The notes below the pieces were generated by a model, which had not been told where the DNA came from, did not search any database, and saw only the letters and a list, made by a program, of their open reading frames with translations. The position numbers and the translations under genes were made by a program. Shown piece after piece: positions 1-8,676 of a DNA stretch of 64,000 bases (its first letter is position 1; every line of letters starts with the position of its first letter). This stretch comes from Paenibacillus sp. 1011MAR3C5 (GTDB lineage Bacteria; Bacillota; Bacilli; Paenibacillales; Paenibacillaceae): positions 434,001 to 498,000 of the forward strand of contig NZ_QZCF01000001.1 in assembly GCF_003591485.1 (NCBI RefSeq). The letters run 5' to 3'.

Positions 1-611
1 CCATTCGCGAAGGCGTATGCCCAGACATGGATTCGGTCATGGCTTATGTCGACGTGATGAAGTCGAACACGGACAAGATGTCTCGCTTGACGGAAGATCT
101 GCTCCTGCACGCACTCCAGGATCTGGGTCAGATCTCCGTTCATCTGCGAGAGCAATACAGCCGTTCATTATTTGAGGATATGGTGAAGCCGATCGCGCAT
201 TACGCGCGGTCAACCGGCGTAATCATCCATGAGCCCCGGTCGATCCCGGATGTGCTGATCTCGGCGGACTCGCAGCGGCTGGAGCAGGTCATCGGCAACC
301 TGGTCATGAATGCTCTGAAGCATACGAGGCCCGAAGATACGATTCGAATCGATATTGAGCGAACTGCGGACGACCTGGCCGTTACAATCGCGGATACAGG
401 TACAGGCATCTCTCCGGAGGATATGCCGTTCGTCTTCGAACGTTACTATCAAGGCCGCTCGAACAAAGCGGAAGCAGCTCTTCCAACCGATGGCTCGGGA
501 CTCGGACTATCCATCTGCAAGTACATTGTGGAAGCACATCACGGCATGATTTCCTTCCGCAGCGTCCGGGGAGAAGGCACCCGATTCACCTTCACCATAC
601 CGGTTCTGTAA
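1..611 (+). CDS. Sensor histidine kinase, C-terminal part (5' end outside window)
   Basis: The reading frame is open from the window edge, so this is the 3' part of a longer gene. Visible are the end of a dimerisation region and a complete HATPase_c domain: N box NLVMNALKH, G1 box DTGTGIS, F-box-like FVFERYYQG and G2 box GSGLGLSICKYIVEAHHG. The phospho-accepting His lies upstream of the window. Such kinases phosphorylate a response regulator in answer to an envelope signal. The gene ends 80 bases before a co-directional ABC exporter pair, so kinase and exporter may form a sensing and detoxification unit of the kind common in Bacillota. That link is inferred from position only. The stop at 609-611 is followed by a clean intergenic gap. 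Confidence 0.9.
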   Translation, partial: IREGVCPDMDSVMAYVDVMKSNTDKMSRLTEDLLLHALQDLGQISVHLREQYSRSLFEDMVKPIAHYARSTGVIIHEPRSIPDVLISADSQRLEQVIGNLVMNALKHTRPEDTIRIDIERTADDLAVTIADTGTGISPEDMPFVFERYYQGRSNKAEAALPTDGSGLGLSICKYIVEAHHGMISFRSVRGEGTRFTFTIPVL

Positions 612-691
612 GGATTTATTCATAATTTGATAAGAGGATATACACGTTTGCTCTCTATACTGACTTTATTACCAACTAGGAGGGTTAACCG

Positions 692-1447
692 TTGACCAAG
701 CATGCCATCATACAAGCTTCCCATCTGTGCAAGACGTATACGACCGGCAAAGAAAATTATCATGCGATCCGCAATTTGGATATCGACATTTACGAGGGAG
801 ACTTCACCGTCATTATGGGCAACTCCGGATCTGGCAAGTCTACGCTGCTCTATCTGCTCAGCGGCCTCGACCGGCTAACGGCGGGAGAAGTCACGTTCAA
901 GGGCAAGCGTATTGACCAATACAATGAACAAGAGCTTGCCAAGTTCAGAGCGGAGCATATCGGTTATATCTATCAGAGCATCAATCTGGTGCCGGATCTA
1001 TCGTTCATTGATAATGTGGCGCTGCCCGGCTATGTGGCAGGAAAATCGAAATCCGCCGTCAAAAGCCGGGCGCTGTCTTTGTTGAAAGCCATGGACATCG
1101 AAGAGCAGCAGCACCGGCTTCCATCCCATACATCCGGCGGACAGCAGCAGCGGGCGGCTATCGCTCGCGCGCTCATTAATGAACCGGAGCTTCTATTCGC
1201 CGATGAGCCTACAGGCAGCCTGAATTATGCGCAAGGCGTCGCGGTGCTCGATATGCTGACGGAGCTTAACCGCCAAGGCCAGTCCATCGTGATGGTCACC
1301 CATGATATCAAGGCCGCATGCCGTGCCGATCGCTTCATCTATATCCGGGACGGCAAAGTAGGCGGCATGCTGGAGTTCGACAAGTATGAGCCTGCCGATA
1401 CGGCCCACCGCGAGAATCTTATTTTCTCGTATGTATCGGGGGATTAG
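692..1447 (+). CDS. ABC transporter ATP-binding protein (LolD/MacB/BceA-like)
   Basis: This is the cytoplasmic ATPase of an exporter-type ABC system. Walker A is GNSGSGKST at about residues 43-51, Walker B is LLFADEPTG, the H-loop is VTHD, and the signature reads TSGGQQQR instead of the usual LSGGQ. At 251 residues it has the normal size for the MacB/FtsE/BceA-like group. The start is TTG at 692, chosen because AGGAGGG at 678-684 lies 7 bases upstream. The permease gene follows after 4 bases, so the two are surely co-transcribed and form one complex. Family knowledge suggests export of, or resistance to, peptides or lipids. The substrate cannot be read from the sequence. Confidence 0.93.
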   Translation: MTKHAIIQASHLCKTYTTGKENYHAIRNLDIDIYEGDFTVIMGNSGSGKSTLLYLLSGLDRLTAGEVTFKGKRIDQYNEQELAKFRAEHIGYIYQSINLVPDLSFIDNVALPGYVAGKSKSAVKSRALSLLKAMDIEEQQHRLPSHTSGGQQQRAAIARALINEPELLFADEPTGSLNYAQGVAVLDMLTELNRQGQSIVMVTHDIKAACRADRFIYIRDGKVGGMLEFDKYEPADTAHRENLIFSYVSGD

Positions 1448-1451
1448 CGCG

Positions 1452-3821
1452 ATGATGGCCATTTATACGCTTTGCCTAGCCCAGCTGAAACGAAAAAAAC
1501 TGCAAAACATCCTGACTATCCTGCTTATTATGCTCTCTACCCTGTTGATGTCGACCTCGATGATCCTGCTTGCGAATACGGATAATGTCTTCCTGGATAT
1601 GCACGACAGAACCAATGGCTCGCATGAGCTGCTCCTGCTCGACCAAGGCATCCATCCTCCAGCAGACGTGCAGCATTGGTGGTCGGAGCAAGCTGGCGTC
1701 TCCACTACGCCGCTGCTGCCCTACCAAACCATAAGCAAGGTGTCTAAGAACGGCAACGTCATCTCCAACGTATTCGTCTACCTCATGGATACGCCTAACG
1801 CGCCTATGACGGTTGACCGTTTATTGGTTGCACACGGCGAAGAGAGCATCCAGCCAGCGCCAGGCACCATTTGGCTGCCGTCCTCGCTGGCGAACAAACA
1901 AGGCATTGAAGTCGGCGACCGGCTGGAGTTCGAAAGCGGCGGCCGCGCGTTCGAGCTTTCCGTCAGCGCGATAGTCATTGATCTGCCTTACGGAGCGCCC
2001 TTCTCCACTTCATCCCGAATCTGGATGAATCCGGCCGATTTCAAGAGCCAACTCACAAGCGTTGCAAGCGACAGCTATATGCTGGGATTGCGGTATGATG
2101 CCTCCGTAGACCGAGCGGCGTTATGGGAGCAATTCGAAGCATCGCTGAATAGCCCCTATATTGAAACCAAGCTGACTTATGAAGAGATGTCTTCCTTCTA
2201 TCTGATCTTGAACAAGCTTATCGGCTACTTGATGATTGCGCTTGGCGCGACGATGCTGGTCATCGCTCTTCTTACAATCGGCTTTACGGTATCCGACGCT
2301 ATCCTTACCCAATACCGATCAATTGGTATTATCAAATCATTAGGCATGACGTCGAACCGTACGCTAGCCGTATTCCTGATGCAATATATCCTTCTTACGG
2401 TAGCTGCTGTCATCCCCGGACTTGCTCTAAGCGGCCTCATATCAGGTTTTATTATGGACGGGACCTTGTCCAACCTGAGACTGGGCCAAGCGGATGCCCC
2501 TTCATTCCAGGGCGGAGCCATGCTGTCCATTGGATTGCTTGTGCTGGTTCTGGTCAGCGCTTGTACCTATGCCGTTGCCAACAAAACTCGCCGTATTATG
2601 CCTGCCCAAGCTATTCGCTATGGCATGTCGGAAGATGACAACGCCCGCTTCAGCAAAAGACAGGCTGGATGGATCCGCCTCGACCGCTTCTCACCTTCTA
2701 TTGTGCTGGCGTGGAAAAATATACGGAGTCATCAAAAGGGCTCTTGGCTCATCTTCATCATCTCATGCGTAACGGCCGCTGCTCTATCCTTCGGTTATAC
2801 GCTGGTCAATAGCGTCGCTTCGATTGATCAGCGGGCCGGCGAATGGGGATATGATTCATCGCATATTGCCGCCATCGCCATTAATCCCGCCTCCTTCTCG
2901 CGGGACGCGCTCGATAAGGCTCTAGAGCAGGATAGCCGGGTACGGTCATCCGCTTGGCTCTCTACGGTTAACGGTGTTGTCATATCCGACAGCCCTATCA
3001 ATATAAATATCAGTGTACTGGAAGGCAGCTTCGAAGAAACAGGACTGACTACAATCCAGGGGCATAATCCGCAGCTGCGCAATGAAATTGCGCTCGGGGT
3101 TAATGTAGCCCGGCAGTTGGATGTTGGCATTGGCGAGCATGCGGAGGTCTATATCCAAGGCGTGAAGCGAACCTTTGTCGTATCCGGCATCTATCAAGCG
3201 ATTGCTAATATGTCCTATTCGGCGCGTATCTCATCGGAAGCGATTCTTGACGGCAAAGGAGTCTCCAGCTTCAAGCCGGACACTGCCTTCATCAACGTAT
3301 TCGATCTGGAGCAAGCAGACAGCGTTGCCGCTGAGTTCAATGAGCGATTCCGCTCCTCCATGACGATTGTCACGCAGAAGCAGCTTCTGGATTCCGTATT
3401 CAAGGAAGCTACGGGATTGCTGATCCTGCCGATGGGCTTTATCGCGCTGCTATTCATTGCGGTCTCGGCTATTATTATCTACAGCACATGCAAAATTCAA
3501 ATCCGTAAAGAAAGCAAAACATACGGCATCTACAAAACGATTGGCCTGACTTCATCCCGCATACGAGTTTCTATTCTTAGCGGAATTGCAGGTATAGCCT
3601 TCGCAGGTGCACTTGTCGGAGTTCTTACCGGAATTTTCGTCCTGCCAAGCTCCATCGAATCGCTGCTGCATAGTTATGGCATTCTATATTTGCCCATTGT
3701 GCTGGATTGGACCGGCATTGCCATTGCCGCATGCTTAAGCATCATTCCCGCAGCACTAGGCTCATGGCTGTCATCGTCGTTAATCGCATCTACCTCTCCT
3801 CGCAATTTAATCGTTGATTAA
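1452..3821 (+). CDS. ABC transporter permease, FtsX/MacB-like, two FtsX domains
   Basis: A 789-residue membrane protein with an N-terminal transmembrane anchor, an extracytoplasmic domain, an FtsX-type helix bundle (near residues 260-400), a second extracytoplasmic domain, and a C-terminal helix bundle. This is the layout of two-FtsX-domain permeases that work with MacB/LolD-like ATPases. The frame is open further upstream to 1386, but that would overlap the ATPase gene by about 60 bases. ATG at 1452, preceded by GGGGGA at 1438-1443, is the better start. It pairs with the ATPase at 692. A strong terminator directly after the gene ends the unit. The role (mechanotransmission, lipoprotein or peptide handling, antimicrobial resistance) is not determined. 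Confidence 0.9.
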   Translation: MMAIYTLCLAQLKRKKLQNILTILLIMLSTLLMSTSMILLANTDNVFLDMHDRTNGSHELLLLDQGIHPPADVQHWWSEQAGVSTTPLLPYQTISKVSKNGNVISNVFVYLMDTPNAPMTVDRLLVAHGEESIQPAPGTIWLPSSLANKQGIEVGDRLEFESGGRAFELSVSAIVIDLPYGAPFSTSSRIWMNPADFKSQLTSVASDSYMLGLRYDASVDRAALWEQFEASLNSPYIETKLTYEEMSSFYLILNKLIGYLMIALGATMLVIALLTIGFTVSDAILTQYRSIGIIKSLGMTSNRTLAVFLMQYILLTVAAVIPGLALSGLISGFIMDGTLSNLRLGQADAPSFQGGAMLSIGLLVLVLVSACTYAVANKTRRIMPAQAIRYGMSEDDNARFSKRQAGWIRLDRFSPSIVLAWKNIRSHQKGSWLIFIISCVTAAALSFGYTLVNSVASIDQRAGEWGYDSSHIAAIAINPASFSRDALDKALEQDSRVRSSAWLSTVNGVVISDSPININISVLEGSFEETGLTTIQGHNPQLRNEIALGVNVARQLDVGIGEHAEVYIQGVKRTFVVSGIYQAIANMSYSARISSEAILDGKGVSSFKPDTAFINVFDLEQADSVAAEFNERFRSSMTIVTQKQLLDSVFKEATGLLILPMGFIALLFIAVSAIIIYSTCKIQIRKESKTYGIYKTIGLTSSRIRVSILSGIAGIAFAGALVGVLTGIFVLPSSIESLLHSYGILYLPIVLDWTGIAIAACLSIIPAALGSWLSSSLIASTSPRNLIVD

Positions 3822-3854
3822 GCGAATAGCAAGCAGCCCGTTCCACTTCTAATG

Positions 3855-3902
3855 AAAAGGAACCATCCACTCCCCGCTAGGAGCTGAATGGTTCCTTTTT
3901 TT
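3855..3902 (+). terminator. Rho-independent terminator after the ABC exporter
   Basis: A 12-base arm AAAAGGAACCAT at 3855-3866 pairs exactly with ATGGTTCCTTTT at 3888-3899 and is followed by a T run. The upstream A run makes it potentially active in both directions, which suits the convergent small gene at 3924. Confidence 0.85.
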
Positions 3903-3923
3903 AGTTTTTTAGTTTCCAGAGCC

Positions 3924-4229
3924 CTATGATTCTTCGCGGTTCCTTCTTCTCAGTCCAGTCAACCCGAGCAAGCCGAGCAAACCTAACCAGTTCCAATTCG
4001 GACTCTTGTCCGCAGCCGGAACGGATGTCATGTGGTAGGAATCCAGATCTGAGCGCTGCAGATATCCGGGACTGCGCAGCGCCTTCGCCCGCTCTGATTG
4101 CAGCTGCATCTGCCTCACTTCCCTGGTTGTGCCTCCATTGTCCTGCTCTGGACTTGCTGCATTGACAGGCGCTGCGACTGCAAGCATGAGCAATAAACCA
4201 ATGATGATATTCAGCTTCAGCCTTTTCAT
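3924..4229 (-). CDS. Small secreted WGxxGxxG-type sorted protein
   Basis: About 101 residues. An N-terminal signal peptide (Lys/Arg, then a hydrophobic stretch, then an Ala-x-Ala-like end near PVNAA) is followed by a short polar region. The C-terminus has NWNWLGLLGLLGLTGL followed by RRR and acidic residues. This tripartite end (Trp/Gly-rich helix plus basic cluster) resembles the WGxxGxxG/CTERM sorting signals found in many Paenibacillus small proteins. The start is ATG at 4229: AGGAGG (complement of 4236-4241) lies 6 bases away, whereas the upstream in-frame TTG would overlap that site. The function is unknown. Surface display or processing by a dedicated protease is inferred from the tail alone. 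Confidence 0.72.
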   Translation of the reverse strand: MKRLKLNIIIGLLLMLAVAAPVNAASPEQDNGGTTREVRQMQLQSERAKALRSPGYLQRSDLDSYHMTSVPAADKSPNWNWLGLLGLLGLTGLRRRNREES

Positions 4230-4643
4230 GGGCAACCTCCTGCTTTATTTGGGATTCCTATTTTTAGTTTTCCACCATTTCCAAGCACTATGCACCATCT
4301 TACATGACATCGCTGTATATGGAATCATCTGTGTATCTTCAGAAATTTGTATTGGCGAACGAAAATCCGGCCCATTTCGAGCAATAACCACATGGCGACT
4401 CACATGGTGCGTCGTCTTTTTCATGCTTGCTGCCCTCTATCATTGTGGATAGACGAATTTCTCTGAAATCATTGACGCGGTTCTATGAAGTATTTATGAT
4501 CATATTATGAAATATTTTCTATAAAGCCCTTTTTTAATCATTATTATTGGAAACTCGCGATAGGATCACTTTTCCTTTCGCTTCATTCGAGGCAAATTGT
4601 CCACTGGGGGGATTATTATCATTTAAGTATAGGGGGCATAGAG
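4230..4643. other. Intergenic region, no gene recognised
   Basis: About 400 bases between two divergent genes. Short open frames cross it, but none has a convincing ribosome site or familiar residues. It presumably holds the promoters for both neighbours. The only clear signal is AGGGGG at 4631-4636 serving the lipoprotein gene that starts at 4644. Confidence 0.5.
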
Positions 4644-5921
4644 ATGAGAAAAAGAACAGACTGCTGGCTATCTGTCATATTAATCGCTGCGCTTCTGCTG
4701 CAAGGCTGCTCAACCCTTGGGGTTGGCAAGAAAGAGAAGCAGAACATCACGCTCAAAGTAATGGGGCAAACCGATGTGATAACACGATTCAAGCCGATGC
4801 TGGAAGAGAAGTTTCCGCATATCAGCTATGAAATTATCGATCCCATGATCACGCTGAATGCTGAGAAAATACCTGTGGACGGGTGGGATGATCGAATTGC
4901 TACGATCATCGAAGAGGAAGATGTGGATCTTTACCTGAACTATTATCCCGAAAGCTACATCGAGGATTTTCCGCTTGTGGATATGGCTCCACTGCTGACG
5001 CGCGACCGGATCATACGGAATGACATCCAGCAGATTCTTGTCGACTCCGCAAAGGGAACAGACGGCAGATTGCTGCAGCTCTCTCCTACTTTCAACCGGG
5101 ATGTTCTCTTCATTAACCGAAAGCTATTCCGGGAGCTTGGCGTCCCTGAACCGAGAAGTCCCATGACCTGGGAACAATTCCGTCAGTCTGCCTTGGCGCT
5201 GCAAGAAAAAGACGCAACTGTACACGGCTATATCTTGAACATGCCATGGATGCTGCCATTCTATTGGGTCGCCGAAAACATTATGGGCTGGAAACAAATC
5301 GAAAACCGGCAGCTGCGCATTACGGAGCCCGAGTGGCGCCAACTATTCGAGCAGCTGTACGAAGACATGATGAAGGCATCGTTCCAAAACCTCGGAGATA
5401 GCCCGGATCGAGACCCGCAGCAAGCCGGCATGTACCTGGCGCCTGCCTCCTACGTCCAACAAATGATTTACGAACAGAGAACATCAGAAGACTGGACGAT
5501 TACGGAACTGCCGAGAGACCCGTCACATACCCAAATGACACCTTTCGAAGCAACCAATAACTTTGCCATTCATGGCGATAGCTCTTATTCCGAAGATGCT
5601 TGGGGAGTCGTCTCCTACTTAATGAGCGAAGAAGCAGCAGTACGAATCATGGAAGAGCGAATTGCATATGGATTTGTCGCGTATCCGAATCTAATTTCCA
5701 TCGGTGATTTTCCAATAGAACCAATCGTCACCGCCAACGGCACACCTTGGTCACCTTCTGACGAATCGTTAACCGAAGAAGCTTATCGCTCCTTGACCGA
5801 TACGTTCAACGGGAATTTTGAAGCGGCCGCCATAGGACTTGTAACCTTTGATACCGCATGGGCAAACGCCGAGAAAAAAGTTCAGGAGCTTAACGCCGAT
5901 CCGGGCTCATTTGAACAATAA
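4644..5921 (+). CDS. Extracellular solute-binding lipoprotein, family 1 (first of a tandem pair)
   Basis: The product is 425 residues with a lipoprotein signal peptide whose lipobox is LLLQGC, so it is anchored to the outer face of the membrane. The body has the fold pattern of family 1 (sugar-type) ABC binding proteins, including the conserved RDVLFINRKLFRELGVPEP segment and a C-terminal YLMSEEAAVRIMEE helix. The start ATG at 4644 has AGGGGG 7 bases upstream. The next gene is a clear paralogue. No CUT1 permeases or ATPase lie nearby, so the pair is an orphan. It could share a distant transporter, or could act as a sensory or accessory lipoprotein. The ligand is unknown. Confidence 0.85.
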   Translation: MRKRTDCWLSVILIAALLLQGCSTLGVGKKEKQNITLKVMGQTDVITRFKPMLEEKFPHISYEIIDPMITLNAEKIPVDGWDDRIATIIEEEDVDLYLNYYPESYIEDFPLVDMAPLLTRDRIIRNDIQQILVDSAKGTDGRLLQLSPTFNRDVLFINRKLFRELGVPEPRSPMTWEQFRQSALALQEKDATVHGYILNMPWMLPFYWVAENIMGWKQIENRQLRITEPEWRQLFEQLYEDMMKASFQNLGDSPDRDPQQAGMYLAPASYVQQMIYEQRTSEDWTITELPRDPSHTQMTPFEATNNFAIHGDSSYSEDAWGVVSYLMSEEAAVRIMEERIAYGFVAYPNLISIGDFPIEPIVTANGTPWSPSDESLTEEAYRSLTDTFNGNFEAAAIGLVTFDTAWANAEKKVQELNADPGSFEQ

Positions 5922-6077
5922 TTTTTTGCAACTATTCCATATGATGATGTGTTCTATATGTGGAGACCCCTATCCGGGACAGATAACCGATAAGATTCAC
6001 CAGGCGCGTGTTCATGCAGCATCCGTATGATGTTTGTTTCTGCCGGACTACATAACTTTGACAGGAGGAATTTTTAC

Positions 6078-7367
6078 ATGAAGAAGGTTTGGAAATGGGT
6101 ACCGCTCCTGCTGCTCGCTGCACTCCTTATGCAAGGCTGCTCCAGCTTAGGTATTGGATCCAAGGATAAATCTAAGGTTACATTAAAGGTACTGACATCT
6201 TCCACTCAATTCAATGCGTATGTACCATTATTAAAGGAAAAGTTCCCGCATTTGTCCTTTGAGGTAGTGGATGTGAACGGCAAGCTGCGGCAAGAGAATA
6301 CGCCAGCCACTGAGCGGGAAAGCCGTGCGGTTGAAATCATTGAAGCCGAACAGCCCGATCTCTACTATAACTTCTCGCCCAATTACTATACAGAAGAGTC
6401 CAGGCTTGTCGATCTTGCCCCTCTGATCGAGCGGGACCACGTTCAACTGAACGAGGTCCAGCAGCAAGTCGTCGCCTCCACGGTCGACTCGGAAGGTGTA
6501 CTGACCAGCATATCTCCTTCTATTGACCGGTACGTTCTGTTCGTTAATCGCAAGCTTCTTCAGGAACATAGCATAGCTGAGCCGTCTTCGCCCATGAGCT
6601 GGGAGGTCTTCCGGGAGACAGCTTTGGCCCTGAAAGAAAAAAATCAAAGCTTATCCGGTTATGAAATGAGCGATTCCTGGTGGTCCTATTATAGTATCTT
6701 CGTCGGAGAAACGATGATGGGGTTCCGCTCGATTGAGAATGGTCAACTAACGCTTGATCGACCGGAATGGAGAGCGCTGACGGAGCAGTTAGTTGAGGAT
6801 TATCAAAACCAAATCGCAAAAAATGACGGATACAATCCTGACTTTAGTGAACGTCAGCGTACTGGAATGTTTGTAGAGAAAGCCAGCTATGTCCACAATA
6901 TGCTGTCCAGCAATGCTACTACCGACAGTTGGTCCATCATGGAATTGCCAAATGGATTCGGCTATACAGGGTCGACCTCCTACTTGCTGCCAGCCGCCTT
7001 TTCGCTGGACAAATCGAGCAAGCATATCGAGGAAGCATGGAAGCTGATCATCTATTTGATGAGTGAGGAAGGAGCGTCGCTAATCAGCTCCAACTCGCTG
7101 TCAAGCGGATTCGTTACGTACCCCCAATATGTCAACATAGGCGATTTCTCAACGGATGTGATTTACCAGTCACAAGGAAGAGCCGCGCCAATATCGACCG
7201 AATCCCTCAAAAATGCTCCTTACTTGCAATTTAATAACGTCATGCAGAAGCAATTAAGCGATGCGGCTTCCGGTTCGATCACATTCGAACAAGCCTGGAC
7301 AGAAGTTGAGAACATCGTGCGCGAGTTGAACGCCGATCCTGCGAACTTTATTACGAGAAGTAATTAA
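6078..7367 (+). CDS. Extracellular solute-binding lipoprotein, family 1 (second of a tandem pair)
   Basis: A 429-residue lipoprotein with lipobox LLMQGC followed by SSLGIGSKDK, closely matching the CSTLGVGKKEK of the preceding gene. The two share landmarks throughout: FPHLSFEVVD, EQPDLYYNF, RYVLFVNRKLL, YLMSEEGASLIS, and a C-terminus that repeats the (V)xELNADP motif. This indicates tandem duplication and divergence. The start ATG at 6078 follows AGGAGG at 6063-6068; a longer open frame upstream (to 6027) lacks a ribosome site. About 156 bases separate the copies. A terminator follows at 7373. As with the first copy, there is no permease partner in the window. Confidence 0.85.
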   Translation: MKKVWKWVPLLLLAALLMQGCSSLGIGSKDKSKVTLKVLTSSTQFNAYVPLLKEKFPHLSFEVVDVNGKLRQENTPATERESRAVEIIEAEQPDLYYNFSPNYYTEESRLVDLAPLIERDHVQLNEVQQQVVASTVDSEGVLTSISPSIDRYVLFVNRKLLQEHSIAEPSSPMSWEVFRETALALKEKNQSLSGYEMSDSWWSYYSIFVGETMMGFRSIENGQLTLDRPEWRALTEQLVEDYQNQIAKNDGYNPDFSERQRTGMFVEKASYVHNMLSSNATTDSWSIMELPNGFGYTGSTSYLLPAAFSLDKSSKHIEEAWKLIIYLMSEEGASLISSNSLSSGFVTYPQYVNIGDFSTDVIYQSQGRAAPISTESLKNAPYLQFNNVMQKQLSDAASGSITFEQAWTEVENIVRELNADPANFITRSN

Positions 7368-7372
7368 TAATC

Positions 7373-7421
7373 AAGGGCCGACTAGCCGCAAGCCGTGATG
7401 GCTTACAGTTAGACGGCCCTT
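7373..7421. terminator. Terminator between convergent genes
   Basis: AAGGGCCG at 7373-7380 pairs with CGGCCCTT at 7414-7421 and is followed by T-rich sequence. It lies between the plus-strand lipoprotein gene and the end of the minus-strand lrgB-like gene, and may serve both. Confidence 0.7.
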
Positions 7422-7442
7422 TCTGGTGGGCTCCTCTATGAA

Positions 7443-8144
7443 TTATGTCGATAGCATCCACCAATAGACAGGCAGCATCAGCAAGGTGGAGATGATGCCT
7501 GCGGCTGCCATTGCGAAGCCGCTGACGCTGCCTTGCAGCTCGGAAGACTCCATCAGGCGCGCAGTTCCAATTCCATGGGAAGATGTGCCGATGGCAGCCC
7601 CTATGCCAATATCCGAATGCACGCCACACAGACGAAGAAGAGCTGGTCCCGCTAAGCTTCCGAACAGCCCCGTAATGACAGATATGGCAGCAGCCAGCTC
7701 CGGTATTCCGCCAAGCCGTCTGGCAATTTCCATCGAGAATGGCGCCGATGACGACTTGGCTACAACGGAGAACATCAGCTCCATAGATGCGCCAGTCAAG
7801 TGGAAGAAACCGGCCGTCATTCCAGCGGATACAATCGCGCCCAGCGTTATCCCCGTCATAACCGGCGCAAGCCTGCTTCGAATTCGTGATGCATGCTTGT
7901 ATAACGGGACAGCCAGAGCGACCGTCGCAGGGCCGAGCGCCCAGCTCAGCCATTCGCCGCCTTTGCGGTAATCCTCATACGGAATGCCGCTCAGCATCAG
8001 AATCGCAATAATCGCAGCAGCCGTGAGGATCAGCGGATGCACCCAGCGGCGATTTGCCTTCAGCTTGACTGCCCCCCAATATAAACCAACCGTTAGTACA
8101 ATGCCAAAAATCGGACTATGCAGAATGGGACCCAGAAGCGTCAC
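7443..8144 (-). CDS. lrgB: LrgB/CidB-family membrane protein
   Basis: A 233-residue polytopic membrane protein of the LrgB/CidB/YohK family. Typical features are the segment VGLYWGAVKLKANRRWVHPLIL near the start, WLSWALGPATVALAVPLYKH, the SSSAPFSMEIARRLGG stretch and the GIGAAIGTSSHGIGTARLME glycine-rich signature. The family works with LrgA/CidA, a small holin-like protein, in control of murein hydrolase export and in overflow-metabolite (pyruvate-type) uptake. Here the partner gene lies directly upstream and overlaps by 29 bases, giving translational coupling. No lytSR-type regulator is beside it. The lrg or cid assignment cannot be made from sequence alone. Confidence 0.9.
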   Translation of the reverse strand: MTLLGPILHSPIFGIVLTVGLYWGAVKLKANRRWVHPLILTAAAIIAILMLSGIPYEDYRKGGEWLSWALGPATVALAVPLYKHASRIRSRLAPVMTGITLGAIVSAGMTAGFFHLTGASMELMFSVVAKSSSAPFSMEIARRLGGIPELAAAISVITGLFGSLAGPALLRLCGVHSDIGIGAAIGTSSHGIGTARLMESSELQGSVSGFAMAAAGIISTLLMLPVYWWMLST

Positions 8145-8484
8145 GCTGTTCCCTCCTGTCTGGCCACAGCTTTATGGCTAATCCCGTTGCCAGCATCGTC
8201 ACCAGCGTGCCAATGACAATGCTTGAGCCAATTGCAAGCCACTCCGACTGAATCTGCTTAGTGATAACCATCGTACCCACGATCGCCGGGGCAAACAGCA
8301 GGCCCATATGCCGGATCGCGATCTTCGAGCTAGCCTCGACCCATTCCAGCTTGATCCATCCTAGAAACAACGCGCATGCGAGCAGACCCAACCCGATGAC
8401 ATTCGCAGGCAGCGGAATAGATAAACCCTTTTCCAAGGCCAAGCCTATCAAATAAAATGCAATAAAGATTGCAAAGCCCCTCAT
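8116..8484 (-). CDS. lrgA: CidA/LrgA-family holin-like protein
   Basis: A 122-residue protein with four predicted membrane helices and the LrgA/CidA consensus: a short N-terminal helix, IPLPANVIGLGLLACALFLG, an Arg-His-containing turn, and LLFAPAIVGTMV. It is the upstream gene of a two-gene operon with the LrgB-like protein, with overlapping ends. The start ATG at 8484 is preceded on the minus strand by GAAGGGG. The C-terminus is charged and cytoplasmic. Family knowledge points to a membrane complex affecting autolysis or small organic acid transport. Confidence 0.9.
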   Translation of the reverse strand: MRGFAIFIAFYLIGLALEKGLSIPLPANVIGLGLLACALFLGWIKLEWVEASSKIAIRHMGLLFAPAIVGTMVITKQIQSEWLAIGSSIVIGTLVTMLATGLAIKLWPDRREQRDASGSHSA

Positions 8485-8602
8485 TCGTATTCCCCTTCTC
8501 GTTGTCTGTCTGATCTATTTATTGTAGCAAGGATAAGCATGCGACAACACCCCTTTGCTTTACATCTTCATGCCAGTGAATTGACTTGTTCTCCTAGACA
8601 TG

Positions 8603-8638
8603 AAAAAACTTCAGACCCGCGCGGCGGCGAGCCTGAAG
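8603..8638 (-). terminator. Terminator of the NDT-like gene
   Basis: On the minus strand, CTTCAG plus a GC-rich extension pairs with the matching arm ending CTGAAG (8609-8638), giving about 12 pairs. A run of six T follows (complement of 8603-8608). Confidence 0.8.
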
Positions 8639-8676
8639 CTGTTGTTCATTCCTAAGTCTTATTCTGCCTATCTCTG

